Made by a program: the position numbers and the translations under genes. The notes under the pieces were generated by a model that was not told the DNA's origin, made no database searches, and saw only the letters and a program-made list of their open reading frames with translations. 64,000 bases of DNA from UBA8919 sp041658185 (GTDB lineage: Bacteria > Elusimicrobiota > UBA8919), in contig JBBAAR010000008.1 of the NCBI GenBank assembly GCA_041658185.1, positions 62,001-126,000 on the forward strand. The letters run 5' to 3'. Below, in pieces: positions 1-8,258 of this stretch. Each line of letters opens with the position of its first letter. Within the stretch, counting starts at the first letter, position 1.

Positions 1-152
1 AAGACGAGACGGTAGTCAAATATTCCGTATTAAAGGAAAACAAACGATTATTCGCTTCAAAGTATAAATTATATCTTCCCACTGAGGCAGAATTGAAAAA
101 AGAACTTGAAAAAGAAAGGAATCTTATTGAAACAGAGCAAAAATTAAAATAG
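1..152 (+). CDS. DUF1016 (YhcG-like) PDDEXK nuclease, C-terminal end
   Basis: Partial gene entering from the left; the reading frame starts at base 3 and ends with TAG at 150-152. The 49 visible residues include the stretch VVKYSVLKENKRLFASKY and then YLPTEAELKKELEKE. That is the characteristic C-terminal tail of the DUF1016/YhcG family, which carries a PDDEXK-type nuclease domain. The catalytic part lies outside the window, so activity cannot be judged. In other genomes these genes are typical accessory genes near restriction or toxin loci, so this may be the edge of a transferred segment ending just before mnmG. Confidence 0.78.
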   Translation, partial: DETVVKYSVLKENKRLFASKYKLYLPTEAELKKELEKERNLIETEQKLK

Positions 153-164
153 GATTCGTTCGGC

Positions 165-197
165 ACTTATCCGGAAAAATTTGATGTGATTGCGGCA
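165..197 (+). other. Remnant copy of the mnmG 5' coding end
   Basis: These 33 bases read TYPEKFDVIAA and match the start of mnmG at 878-910 (TYPEKFDVIVV) at 28 of 33 bases. After this the frame runs into unrelated sequence and stops at a TAA. It looks like a relic of a second mnmG start, left by an insertion or duplication that placed the methyltransferase gene and the DUF1016 gene here. Confidence 0.6.
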
Positions 198-231
198 GAG
201 AAGTGCACTGCCGTGGACTAAGGATATTTTT

Positions 232-864
232 ATGAAAATAGAATACGTATCGTTTAAAAATCGGGCTGCCCGTTCCGGGTACATCCGCGACAGGTTTTCA
301 CACTTGTTAGCCGGAAAAATACTTGATGTCGGGTGCGATATGGCGGTTTTAAAAAAATTATTGCCGGATGCCGAATACACCGGCGTAGACATTGCGGGCG
401 CTCCCGATATTAAATTGGATTTGGAAAGCATTGACAAACTTCCATTTAACGACGGAACTTTTGATTGCGTGATTTGCTCAGACGTATTGGAACACCTTGA
501 TAATTTACATCATATTTTTGATGAATTGGTCCGGGTTGCAAAAAATCATATTATTATTTCGCTGCCGAATAACTGGGTCAATGCAAGATTGCCGATAAGC
601 AGGGGAAAAGGTTCGTTCGGGCACTATGGGTTGCCTGCCGTTCCACCGCCCGACCGCCACAAATGGTTTTTCGGACTTTCCGAGGCGATAAATTTTATAA
701 AGAAAAAATCTGAAACGTCGGCGGTTACCGTTGCTGAAATGTATATAAACGAAAAACCGAGACCGGTACTCTTGAGGTCTGCGCTGAAATTGATGAATGC
801 TTCACGGGAACGTTATCTGAACCGCTATGCGCATACCGTGTGGTTCGTCCTCAAAAAGAAATAG
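232..864 (+). CDS. Class I SAM-dependent methyltransferase
   Basis: A 210-residue protein with the fold signature of Methyltransf_11: glycine motif LDVGC at residues 31-35, acidic strand-2 end GVDI at 51-54 and the post-II segment CSDVLEHLD at 82-90. The substrate cannot be read from the sequence; relatives often act on lipids, quinones or sugars. The ATG at 232 is preferred over an in-frame TTG at 190 because it has AGGAT just upstream and because the extra N-terminal residues overlap the mnmG relic. It ends 7 nt before mnmG and probably shares its transcript. Confidence 0.8.
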   Translation: MKIEYVSFKNRAARSGYIRDRFSHLLAGKILDVGCDMAVLKKLLPDAEYTGVDIAGAPDIKLDLESIDKLPFNDGTFDCVICSDVLEHLDNLHHIFDELVRVAKNHIIISLPNNWVNARLPISRGKGSFGHYGLPAVPPPDRHKWFFGLSEAINFIKKKSETSAVTVAEMYINEKPRPVLLRSALKLMNASRERYLNRYAHTVWFVLKKK

Positions 865-871
865 GAAAATT

Positions 872-2629
872 ATGTTCACATATCCTGAAAAATTTGACGT
901 GATTGTGGTAGGGGCGGGGCATGCGGGTTGCGAGGCAGCTTTGAGTTCAGCGAGAATGGGGTTGAAAACTCTGCTTCTTACCATAAATGCGGATACCGTT
1001 GCCCAGATGTCCTGCAATACTGCAATCGGCGGCGTCGCGAAGGGACAAATCGTCAGAGAAATAGATGCCCTCGGCGGTGAAATGGCAAAAATCGCTGATA
1101 AAACCGGTTTGCAGTTCCGTATACTCAACAAATCAAAAGGACCAGCGGTGCAGTCACCGAGAGCACAATGCGACAAAAAACTTTATCAGTTCACAATGAA
1201 GCATACGATTGAAAAGCAAAAAAACCTGCGGTTCATTCAGGCGGAAGCGACAGAAATTTTAACCGACGGGAAAAAAGCAATCGGTATTATCACAAAACCG
1301 TCAATAAAATTTTTAGGCAGAACCGTAATTATAACAACCGGCACATTTTTGAAAGGGCTTATCCATATCGGCGAGACAACTTTTCACTCCGGAAGAAGCG
1401 GCGAATTTGCGGCTATGCATCTTTCGGATTCACTGAAAAAACTCGGGTTTGAAATCGCACGTCTTAAAACCGGGACTCCGCCGAGAATTAACGGAAAAAC
1501 GGTTGATTATTCAAAATGTATTGCACAACCCGGCGATGAACCTGCTATACCATTTTCATATTTTACAGAAAAAATAACGCAGAAACAACTTCCCTGCTGG
1601 CTCACTTATACGAATGAAAAAACCCACAAAATTATATCGGCAAATTTTCACCGCGCGCCGCTTTTTTCAGGACAGATTAAAGGTATCGGGCCCAGATATT
1701 GTCCGTCCATTGAGGATAAAGTAAAAAAATTTCCCGAAAAGAACCGCCACCAGATTTTTCTTGAGCCGGAGGGATATGATACGGAAGAGGTCTATTGCAA
1801 CGGAATTGCGACCTCGCTTCCATATGATGTCCAATATGAAATGTTGAAAACTATAGACGGGCTGGAAAATTGTGAGATGATAAGACCCGGCTATGCGATT
1901 GAATATGATTTTTGCCAGCCGACACAACTGAAGCCGACTCTTGAAACGAAAAATATTGAAGGTTTATTTTTTGCGGGACAGATTAACGGAACTTCCGGTT
2001 ATGAGGAAGCGGCAGGTCAGGGAATAATTGCCGGAATAAATGCAGTTGCAAAAATAAAAGGTATTGAGCCGCTGATTCTTCGTCGGGATGAAGCGTACAT
2101 CGGAGTTTTAATAGACGATTTGGTGACGAAAGGCGTCCTTGACCCTTACAGAATGTTCACTTCCCGTGCCGAGTATCGTCTTATTCTACGCGCCGACAAT
2201 TCTGATTTGCGTTTGATGGATTACGGTTATAAATACGGTTTGATTGACGGCGAAATTTACAAAAAGTTTCAGAAGTACAGGGAACTTGTTAAAGAAAATA
2301 ATTTTGAGTTTGACGCAGATATTTTACCGTGGACAAAAGAGAAGATTGAATATGAAATTGAAATTGAAAAAAAATATGCCGGCTACATAAAAAGACAGAT
2401 TGCGGATGTTGAAAAATTCAAAAAAATTGAAAATAAAAAAATTCCGGAAAAAATTAACTATGACAAAATTCCGGGCTTATTGACGGAAAGCAGGCACAAG
2501 TTGAATCAGGTGCGTCCGGTTTCCGTCGGTCAGGCATCAAGAATTTCAGGGGTTACTCAAGCCGATTTAAGCATAATTATGATATGGCTGGAAAAGAAAA
2601 AGCGCATAAAGAGGGCAAATTATGGATAA
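872..2629 (+). CDS. mnmG: tRNA uridine-5-carboxymethylaminomethyl(34) synthesis enzyme MnmG
   Basis: FAD-dependent partner of MnmE that installs the cmnm5 group on U34 of several tRNAs. The 585-residue product shows the N-terminal dinucleotide fold GAGHAGCEA (residues 14-22), the family blocks CNTAIGGVAKGQIVREIDAL, LKTGTPPRI, GPRYCPSIEDK and NGTSGYEEAAGQG, and a C-terminal ASRISGV segment. It is slightly shorter than the usual 610-630 residues because linkers before the C-terminal helices are compact. The ATG at 872 follows AGGAAAA. mnmG and rsmG (4940) are a classical pair, here separated by two membrane or unknown genes. Confidence 0.96.
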   Translation: MFTYPEKFDVIVVGAGHAGCEAALSSARMGLKTLLLTINADTVAQMSCNTAIGGVAKGQIVREIDALGGEMAKIADKTGLQFRILNKSKGPAVQSPRAQCDKKLYQFTMKHTIEKQKNLRFIQAEATEILTDGKKAIGIITKPSIKFLGRTVIITTGTFLKGLIHIGETTFHSGRSGEFAAMHLSDSLKKLGFEIARLKTGTPPRINGKTVDYSKCIAQPGDEPAIPFSYFTEKITQKQLPCWLTYTNEKTHKIISANFHRAPLFSGQIKGIGPRYCPSIEDKVKKFPEKNRHQIFLEPEGYDTEEVYCNGIATSLPYDVQYEMLKTIDGLENCEMIRPGYAIEYDFCQPTQLKPTLETKNIEGLFFAGQINGTSGYEEAAGQGIIAGINAVAKIKGIEPLILRRDEAYIGVLIDDLVTKGVLDPYRMFTSRAEYRLILRADNSDLRLMDYGYKYGLIDGEIYKKFQKYRELVKENNFEFDADILPWTKEKIEYEIEIEKKYAGYIKRQIADVEKFKKIENKKIPEKINYDKIPGLLTESRHKLNQVRPVSVGQASRISGVTQADLSIIMIWLEKKKRIKRANYG

Positions 2630-2924
2630 TTTCATTAGTAATGATGTCCCGTTGGATGTCCTTGACACCGAACTCGTTTTGGAGGTCGCTTCAAAAAATA
2701 TTTTAGGATTTGAAAAACGGTTTAAGTTTTTTAATACCCATTTTGAGTATAAGAATTTTTTCGGAAGAAAAAGAAAGGTATATTACAGTTTGTTAGAAAA
2801 AATTTATTATGCTAAAAACAAAATAAAAATAAAACTTTACGGTAAAATGTTCGCCATATCGTTGTGCGGTGTAGAAAATTCCGTAGAAAACTACGACAAA
2901 TTGAAAAAATTAACCGGATTTTGA
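2622..2924 (+). CDS. Hypothetical protein, 100 residues
   Basis: Not recognised. A small basic protein, rich in Lys, Phe and Tyr, whose ATG lies inside mnmG (8-nt overlap) with GAGGG just upstream, so it is almost certainly cotranslated. The middle (residues 45-80) has alternating hydrophobic and charged residues suggesting beta strands, reminiscent of a small PH-like or regulatory fold, but no motif identifies it. There is no signal peptide and no membrane segment. It ends 1 nt before the DUF2723 gene. Confidence 0.6.
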   Translation: MDNFISNDVPLDVLDTELVLEVASKNILGFEKRFKFFNTHFEYKNFFGRKRKVYYSLLEKIYYAKNKIKIKLYGKMFAISLCGVENSVENYDKLKKLTGF

Positions 2925-2925
2925 T

Positions 2926-4806
2926 ATGTTTTTTTTGGTTTTTAATTCCACATTTATAATTTATCTCTGCACGATGTATCCGACCATATCGCCTTATCGC
3001 GATAGCGGCGATATGATTGTTTCTGCATTTACATTGGGTATCGCCCACCCGCCGGGTTATCCGCTTTATGTTTTATTGGGAAAAATTTTTACCATTTTGA
3101 TTCCGTTCGGTAACATCGCATATAAAGTAAATTTGATGTCCGCATTTTTCGGCGCCGCGGCATGCGGGATTTTATATCTGTTGATAAAAAAAATCGGTGA
3201 GCAAATTTTTAGCGATAAAAAACCGGTTTTGATTTTCAGTTCGTTGTTTGCAGTGTTTTTGTTTTCTTTAAGTTCATCAATGCACTCTTTAAGCATCGTT
3301 TCTGAAATGTATTCTATAAACACCTTTTTTGCCGTTTTGATAATTTATTTATTATTTACTACTAAGCCGAGCCAGCCCGGCAACTACACGATACTCGCCG
3401 CTTTCTTATTCGGCTTGGGTCTCGGGAATCATCAAACGCTTGTACTTTTACTCCCAGGAATAACTTATTTACTGATTAAGCGGCTGGGCAAAACCTTTCT
3501 ACCGTTTACCCTCTACCTTATACCCGCCTTTCTTATCGGCTTTTCCGGCTATCTTTTTTTACCTATCCGGTCCGCACAAAATCCTACTGCAAATTGGGGC
3601 GACCCGTCGGCAAAGGTTCGAAATTTTTACAGAGTGCTCACCCGCGCCGATTATGGCGGCGTCCGTCTTCATCCGGAGAAAAGTCCGACGGAACAGAATT
3701 TTTCAACGGTGATAAAAAATTTCGTTAATTTTTTAAACATATCTATTGAAAGTAAAAACGGCTGGGCTGTTGCGACGATTTTTTTTCTTGCCGCGGGCCT
3801 TTATTTAGCATTCAGAAAAAAACTTTTTTGGACTTTGTTTTTATTCTGGTTTTTTTCAGGTCCGGTATTTTTTATAATTTCAAATTTACCGCTGACCGAT
3901 AGAACCTCGCTTCCGATTTTGGAGCCATATCTAATAATGCCGATGATAGTTTTTACGATATTCGTTGCTTTGGGATATTTTCATGGCATTTTAAGTTTAA
4001 GCAGATTTATTGGAGATAAAATTGTAATATTTGTGATTTCTGCCGGTATGTGCGGAATAATTTTATTTAACTTGCCGCAGTTGTCAAAACGGTATGAATT
4101 CATCGGATACGATTATTCAAAGGACTTGCTGAAAACTCTGCCGAAAAATTCGGTATTGTTTAATCCCGACGATACAACAACTTTTACCCTTAAATATCAG
4201 CAGGATTGTATCCGGAGAAGAAAGGATGTCAGATTAGCCGTTTTTTACAAAACATTGTGGGGTTACGGGCAACTTAAAAAGAAATATCCTGAAATTTTGC
4301 CGGACTATGAAATAAAATCAGGGATTGAACTTGAGGCCGTGCTTTTGTCATATAATTTTAACCGATTTCCTTTTTATTCCGATAATATAAGCAAAATTCC
4401 TCCGGACTATAAAATTACGCCAAAAGGATTTCTTTACGGCAACTCGGATATTTCATCGTCGGAAAAGATGTTTGATTTTTATGTTTTGCCGCCTCGCACT
4501 TTTGGAAAAAACAGGTTTTTCACTAAGCAGATAATAAATTATTACTCTGCGGGATATAACAATCTGGGGCTTGTATTTAATGAAAAAAAATTATACAATA
4601 AAAGCGTTCCGCTCTTTGAAAAAGCAATTTCTGTCGACCCGTCGCTTTCTCAGGCGTATAATAATTTGGGTGTAGTGTATTGGGAAAAAATGGATTATGC
4701 AAAAGCATCCGAGTATTTTTCCCAAGCGCTTAAAAATGCTCCGAATGACGAAGGCGTAAAAAGAAACCTTTTTATTGCACAAGAAAAATTAAAGGGTAAA
4801 AAATGA
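2926..4806 (+). CDS. DUF2723 polytopic membrane protein with C-terminal TPR
   Basis: A 626-residue protein. The N-terminal ~400 residues are a chain of hydrophobic segments (ten or more) with the DUF2723 signature near residues 20-50 (PYRDSGDMI followed by AHPPGYPLY). This resembles the membrane part of GT-C glycosyltransferases, although a transferase role is inferred, not shown. A soluble region follows, then two TPR units near residues 540-610 (AYNNLGVVYWEKMDYAKA). The start codon is 1 nt after the previous stop and lacks a clear ribosome site, consistent with translational coupling. The family is common in Bacteroidetes, Elusimicrobia and related phyla. Confidence 0.82.
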   Translation: MFFLVFNSTFIIYLCTMYPTISPYRDSGDMIVSAFTLGIAHPPGYPLYVLLGKIFTILIPFGNIAYKVNLMSAFFGAAACGILYLLIKKIGEQIFSDKKPVLIFSSLFAVFLFSLSSSMHSLSIVSEMYSINTFFAVLIIYLLFTTKPSQPGNYTILAAFLFGLGLGNHQTLVLLLPGITYLLIKRLGKTFLPFTLYLIPAFLIGFSGYLFLPIRSAQNPTANWGDPSAKVRNFYRVLTRADYGGVRLHPEKSPTEQNFSTVIKNFVNFLNISIESKNGWAVATIFFLAAGLYLAFRKKLFWTLFLFWFFSGPVFFIISNLPLTDRTSLPILEPYLIMPMIVFTIFVALGYFHGILSLSRFIGDKIVIFVISAGMCGIILFNLPQLSKRYEFIGYDYSKDLLKTLPKNSVLFNPDDTTTFTLKYQQDCIRRRKDVRLAVFYKTLWGYGQLKKKYPEILPDYEIKSGIELEAVLLSYNFNRFPFYSDNISKIPPDYKITPKGFLYGNSDISSSEKMFDFYVLPPRTFGKNRFFTKQIINYYSAGYNNLGLVFNEKKLYNKSVPLFEKAISVDPSLSQAYNNLGVVYWEKMDYAKASEYFSQALKNAPNDEGVKRNLFIAQEKLKGKK

Positions 4807-4808
4807 AA

Positions 4809-4920
4809 GTCACTCGCAAGCAAATTTTCTTGTGACGCTCGTCAGAACTCGCTCTGCAATTTACTCCTGCAGGGCATAGGTCGTAAATTGAGGCTCTTCA
4901 AAAATTTCTTGCTTCGCTCT
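4809..4920 (+). repeat. Nested palindromic intergenic element, copy 1
   Basis: About 112 nt between DUF2723-TPR and rsmG. The outer arm begins CTCGCAAGCAAATTTTCTTG and returns as AAATTTCTTGCTTCGC. An inner hairpin pairs CAATTTAC with GTAAATTG. The core CGCTCGTCAGAACTCGCTCT is shared with copies at 20696 and 21694. It begins just after the upstream stop codon, as most other copies do. Confidence 0.85.
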
Positions 4921-4939
4921 GGTAGAGAATGGTTAAAAA

Positions 4940-5998
4940 ATGAATTCGCAATCGCTGAAAGTTTTTTTAGATGGACTAAAAGTTCTCAACATAAAACTTG
5001 ATAAACGGCAAATAGGACAGTTTTCAATTTATTTTGACGAACTAAAAAAGTGGAATCAAAGGTTTAATCTGATAGGTCCCGCAACGGATGAAGAAATCAT
5101 TAAAAGACATTTTTTGGATTCCTTAAGCGTGCTTTCAGTTTTACCTACACTGCCCGATGCTCCCTGCTTTTTAGATATAGGCACCGGCGCAGGTTTCCCC
5201 GGCATACCCGTGAAAATTGTATTGCCGGCAATATCGCTGACGCTTTTGGACTCATCAAAAAAGAAAACGGAATTTTTGAGGCATCTGTGCAAAAAATTAG
5301 ACATAAAAGCAGAAATAATCTGTAACAGAGCGGAGAGCGTAGTCAAAATGTCCACATATCAAAGTAAATATGATTTTGTCGCCGCAAGAGCCGTAGCCAA
5401 ATTGTCAACAGCGGAAGAATTGTGTCTGCCTTTTCTTAAAACCGGCGGAACTTTAATTTTGCAAACAGGAAATAAAACAGATATCAATCTGAAAAATGGA
5501 GAAATTATGGAAAAGTTTCGGCTGCCGGAAAAAATTCTGCCGGGACGAGCGGTTTTATCAATCAGAAAAAAAACCGTAGGATTTACGCTTATTGAACTTA
5601 TGATAGTTGTTGCTCTCATAGGCATTCTTGCTTCTATTGCAATTCCTAAATTTGCGGAAATGATTAGGAGAACCAAACAAGGGAAAACAAAGGGCGAGTT
5701 GGGAAATTTAAGGAGTGCGATAACTCTTTATTACAGTGATATGGAAGGCATGCAATATCCTCAAAATGCCGTTGCTATTTCTAATGAAGCAGGTCCTCTG
5801 CAAACGAAATATCTATCAAAAATGCCGGCTGTAAAACTTGGGTTAACCAGCCATCAGGAAACAACAGATATAGATGATTTTAATGAAGGGGATGCTTCAA
5901 CCGATTTAGGAAATTGGGGTTACATAGCAAACCATGGCAGTGTATTTGTAAATTGCGTTCACACTGACGCAAAAGGCGAACTGATAAGCGGCTGGTGA
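4940..5998 (+). CDS. rsmG: RsmG 16S rRNA methyltransferase fused to type IV prepilin
   Basis: One uninterrupted 352-residue frame. Residues 1-211 are a complete RsmG (m7G527 methyltransferase of 16S rRNA), with LNLIGP-like RFNLIGPATD near 41, the SAM motif LDIGTGAGFPGIP at 78-90 and the usual ending RAVLSIRKK. Residues 210-352 are a complete-looking type IV prepilin or pseudopilin: the peptidase site KKTVG|FTLIEL (cleavage expected after G214), a hydrophobic helix to about 235, and a pilin head ending VFVNCVHTDAKGEL. No ATG, GTG or TTG with a ribosome site lies directly before the leader; the nearest internal ATG is at residue 190. Either the two halves are made as a fusion or the pilin starts at an unusual internal site. 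Confidence 0.85.
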   Translation: MNSQSLKVFLDGLKVLNIKLDKRQIGQFSIYFDELKKWNQRFNLIGPATDEEIIKRHFLDSLSVLSVLPTLPDAPCFLDIGTGAGFPGIPVKIVLPAISLTLLDSSKKKTEFLRHLCKKLDIKAEIICNRAESVVKMSTYQSKYDFVAARAVAKLSTAEELCLPFLKTGGTLILQTGNKTDINLKNGEIMEKFRLPEKILPGRAVLSIRKKTVGFTLIELMIVVALIGILASIAIPKFAEMIRRTKQGKTKGELGNLRSAITLYYSDMEGMQYPQNAVAISNEAGPLQTKYLSKMPAVKLGLTSHQETTDIDDFNEGDASTDLGNWGYIANHGSVFVNCVHTDAKGELISGW

Positions 5999-6050
5999 AT
6001 AAAGATAGAACAAAAATGCAAAAGTTCGCAAGGACAGAAGAATAAAAATA

Positions 6051-6093
6051 AAAAGGGCGGCAGAATTTTGTAAAATTCAAACCGTCCTTTTTT
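6051..6093. terminator. Bidirectional intrinsic terminator
   Basis: AAAAGGGCGG pairs with CCGTCCTTTT around an inner GAATTTT/AAAATTC hairpin. The A-run on one side and T-run on the other let it end transcription from both the rsmG-pilin gene (plus strand) and the convergent lipoprotein gene (minus strand). Confidence 0.8.
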
Positions 6094-6123
6094 AATTGAT
6101 TCAAATCCGGTTGTTTCTGAAAA

Positions 6124-6915
6124 TTATTCAATTGTGTGATGCGTTCCAGATGCATCGGAAGCATCTATGTAATAACCTGTGTAATTTCCGAAAGTTTCGT
6201 TAAAAGTAAGATAAACATATGCGACCTGTTGTCCCTGATAATAAATCGGTCCCTCGCATTTATGCACTGACCCTACGGTGCTGTAAGTGTTCGTCCCGGT
6301 ATAGCCGGAAGAACCCGAAATAGTCATAGAACCGCTTAAAGGTACGCCGACTATTGCCCCTTGGACCGTTTTCTTTTCAACGATCATATTGGTGATTGTC
6401 GCCGTAAATGTTCCGCCGACGGGGTCGGAAGTCGTTATTGTCCCGCTTTCCATCGTTTCGTAACTTGACGTGCTGTACAACATTGTGAAATCGCCGTTGA
6501 ATGTCCCATAAGCGTATTGTGATACGAGTACAACGTGAATATATTTGAGAGTCAACATTTCTTGACTCTGTATATTCATAATCGGCTGTCTTGAAGAATT
6601 CAGAAATTGAAGTTTCATAGTTGTGCCCGTATATCCGCCGAATGTGTAATACCCTTCAGCGTCAGGTTCACCAAGACCTGTGACAACTTTGTGAAGACTC
6701 GGTGATAGATGAGGTGCAAAGGATACTCCGCCGCCCGCCGCCTTCGCCGCCATACTTGCACAATTTGCCGCTACGCTTGCGGTAGTGCTTTGTGAAGCAG
6801 GTTGTCCTCCGCTTGTACCCGTCAAAAGCGACGTTTTCTTTTCATTTTTTCCGCATCCGGCGAAAAAAATTGCTCCGATTAAGATTGAAATTAAAAATAA
6901 ATTAAATTTTTTCAT
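6124..6915 (-). CDS. Putative lipoprotein of unknown function
   Basis: A 263-residue secreted protein. The signal peptide ends in the lipobox FAGC (about residues 18-21), so Cys21 should be lipidated. A Ser/Thr/Gln-rich linker to about residue 55 is followed by a domain rich in Gly, Thr and Tyr with alternating beta-strand pattern. No family is recognised. It follows the outer-membrane barrel gene by 13 nt on the same strand with a strong GGGGGGTGAG-type ribosome site, so the two probably form an envelope operon driven from the promoter at 7840-7868. Confidence 0.75.
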   Translation of the reverse strand: MKKFNLFLISILIGAIFFAGCGKNEKKTSLLTGTSGGQPASQSTTASVAANCASMAAKAAGGGVSFAPHLSPSLHKVVTGLGEPDAEGYYTFGGYTGTTMKLQFLNSSRQPIMNIQSQEMLTLKYIHVVLVSQYAYGTFNGDFTMLYSTSSYETMESGTITTSDPVGGTFTATITNMIVEKKTVQGAIVGVPLSGSMTISGSSGYTGTNTYSTVGSVHKCEGPIYYQGQQVAYVYLTFNETFGNYTGYYIDASDASGTHHTIE

Positions 6916-6928
6916 TTAACTCACCCCC

Positions 6929-7789
6929 CTATATTTCAAATTTATAAGCGCCCGCGAGAATAACCTTCCAGTCCCACGAATCGTAAAAATGCGCAAGACC
7001 TGCCCGCTGGTTTTCGTCTCCGACGGCGAATTCAAAACCAAGTTTAAGTTTCATGGCGTCTTTCAGGTACTGTCCGCCTACGAGAAAATCAAGCGTTGAA
7101 CCGTTTGAATCGGCAATGTCCGTACTTGTCCCGCCGTCGGTTTTCGCTTTCGTTTTTCCGAAACTCTGAAACTGTACCTCGCCGATAACAGAGTATTTTT
7201 CTATCGGGTATTCAACGGCGCCTCTTATAATGAGCGGGTCGCCCGGGTCCCACTCCGTTTTGTCTTCGTCTTCGTATTTCATTTTAAGAAGATAACCGGC
7301 ATTCCCAGAAATTTTAAGCGTATCAATCTCACCGGACGCAATAAAAGATACTCCGATGTTCGTTCCTTCACCGAGCGTTTTATCAACATCGCCCGTCGGC
7401 ATCTGGACGTCAAGTCCTGCCGCAAAACTTTCGGCAAGAGCAAGTTTTCCGCCGATAGAAATCTGTCCCAGCCCCGCCTCGTCATCCTTATATTCTGTTC
7501 CGCTGATTTCAATTTTGGAGTTCCAAGAGCGGTAAGGGACACCAAGGTTCAATTCTAAATTGTCGGTAATCCCGTATTTTGCCGGAATTTTAACTGCCAT
7601 AAGGGAAACGCTGCTGTCGCCGTCCTCTCCTCCGTCCCATTTCCACGTATCAACGCCGTAAGATACGCCCAATCCCAATTCCATCGTATTAGCCGGTATA
7701 CATTTTGATTCTGCGGTCAATATCGGCTCGGCGGCAGCAACCGAAACCAGGACCAGAATACCGAAACATGTCGACAAAAGTTTTCTCAT
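6929..7789 (-). CDS. Outer-membrane beta-barrel protein (transporter/porin-like)
   Basis: A 286-residue protein with a signal peptide ending near VAAAE (about residue 20) and amphipathic strands alternating throughout (for example LELNLGVPYRSW). The C-terminus is AYKFEI, with an aromatic near the end as in barrel proteins. The layout matches the 'transporter / MetA-pathway phenol degradation-like' barrel families, but the substrate is unknown. The ATG at 7789 (complement) has GGGAGGTG upstream. First gene of a two-gene minus-strand operon with a well-formed promoter. Confidence 0.75.
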   Translation of the reverse strand: MRKLLSTCFGILVLVSVAAAEPILTAESKCIPANTMELGLGVSYGVDTWKWDGGEDGDSSVSLMAVKIPAKYGITDNLELNLGVPYRSWNSKIEISGTEYKDDEAGLGQISIGGKLALAESFAAGLDVQMPTGDVDKTLGEGTNIGVSFIASGEIDTLKISGNAGYLLKMKYEDEDKTEWDPGDPLIIRGAVEYPIEKYSVIGEVQFQSFGKTKAKTDGGTSTDIADSNGSTLDFLVGGQYLKDAMKLKLGFEFAVGDENQRAGLAHFYDSWDWKVILAGAYKFEI

Positions 7790-7814
7790 TAAAACACCTC
7801 CCGTTCAACGTTCC

Positions 7815-7829
7815 GTCGGACTTTCCGAC
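7815..7829 (-). other. Leader hairpin of the barrel operon
   Basis: GTCGGA/TCCGAC with a three-base loop lies in the presumed 5' untranslated leader of the minus-strand barrel gene, about 25 nt before its start codon. It may stabilise the mRNA of an abundant outer-membrane protein. Confidence 0.45.
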
Positions 7830-7839
7830 ATTTCTTATA

Positions 7840-7868
7840 TTTATATCATAAATTAACAATTTTGTCAA
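7840..7868 (-). promoter_or_regulatory. Sigma70-type promoter of the barrel operon
   Basis: On the minus strand, -35 TTGACA (7863-7868) and -10 TATAAA (7840-7845) are separated by 17 bp, giving a leader of about 45 nt before the ATG at 7789. Confidence 0.75.
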
Positions 7869-7879
7869 GTACTTTTTTG

Positions 7880-7907
7880 TTGACTTATTATGTTTTTTTT
7901 GTAAAAT
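7880..7907 (+). promoter_or_regulatory. Promoter of the PilZ gene, leaderless type
   Basis: -35 TTGACT (7880-7885), 16-bp spacer, -10 TAAAAT (7902-7907). Only six bases separate the -10 box from the ATG at 7914, so the transcript should begin at or within a base or two of the start codon. It diverges from the barrel promoter. Confidence 0.65.
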
Positions 7908-7913
7908 AAAAAC

Positions 7914-8258
7914 ATGCTCAACGAAGACAGAAGAAAATATCCGAGGATTATTTATTCGGCAACGGTAAATATTAAGCCGGTCGGCTCGGGTAAAGTTTCT
8001 CACAGCGGAATTATAAAAAATGTAAGCGTCAGCGGGCTCGCATTAGAAACAGAAAGCGAATTGAACAGCGGTGCAGAATATATTTTTGAGTTCTATCTGC
8101 CGGATAAAAATACCATAAAATCAAAGGGTAAACCGGCGTGGGAGTTGAGGTCAAAAAACTCAAATTTTTACGGCATAGAGTTCACATCAACCGGATTTTT
8201 GAATAAACTGAAATTGAAGCGGTTTATAGAGGATAAATTGCGTGAAATACTGGGCTAA
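7914..8258 (+). CDS. PilZ domain protein (c-di-GMP receptor)
   Basis: A 114-residue single-domain PilZ protein. The N-terminal RRKYPR (residues 6-11) provides the RxxxR motif, and NVSVSG near 37-42 provides the (D/N)xSxxG motif, so both cyclic-di-GMP contact elements are present. It is probably a cytosolic effector that changes a partner protein on ligand binding. It overlaps the downstream secreted nuclease gene by 17 nt. With the GEMM riboswitch at 46957 it shows that this organism uses c-di-GMP at both protein and RNA level. Confidence 0.85.
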   Translation: MLNEDRRKYPRIIYSATVNIKPVGSGKVSHSGIIKNVSVSGLALETESELNSGAEYIFEFYLPDKNTIKSKGKPAWELRSKNSNFYGIEFTSTGFLNKLKLKRFIEDKLREILG

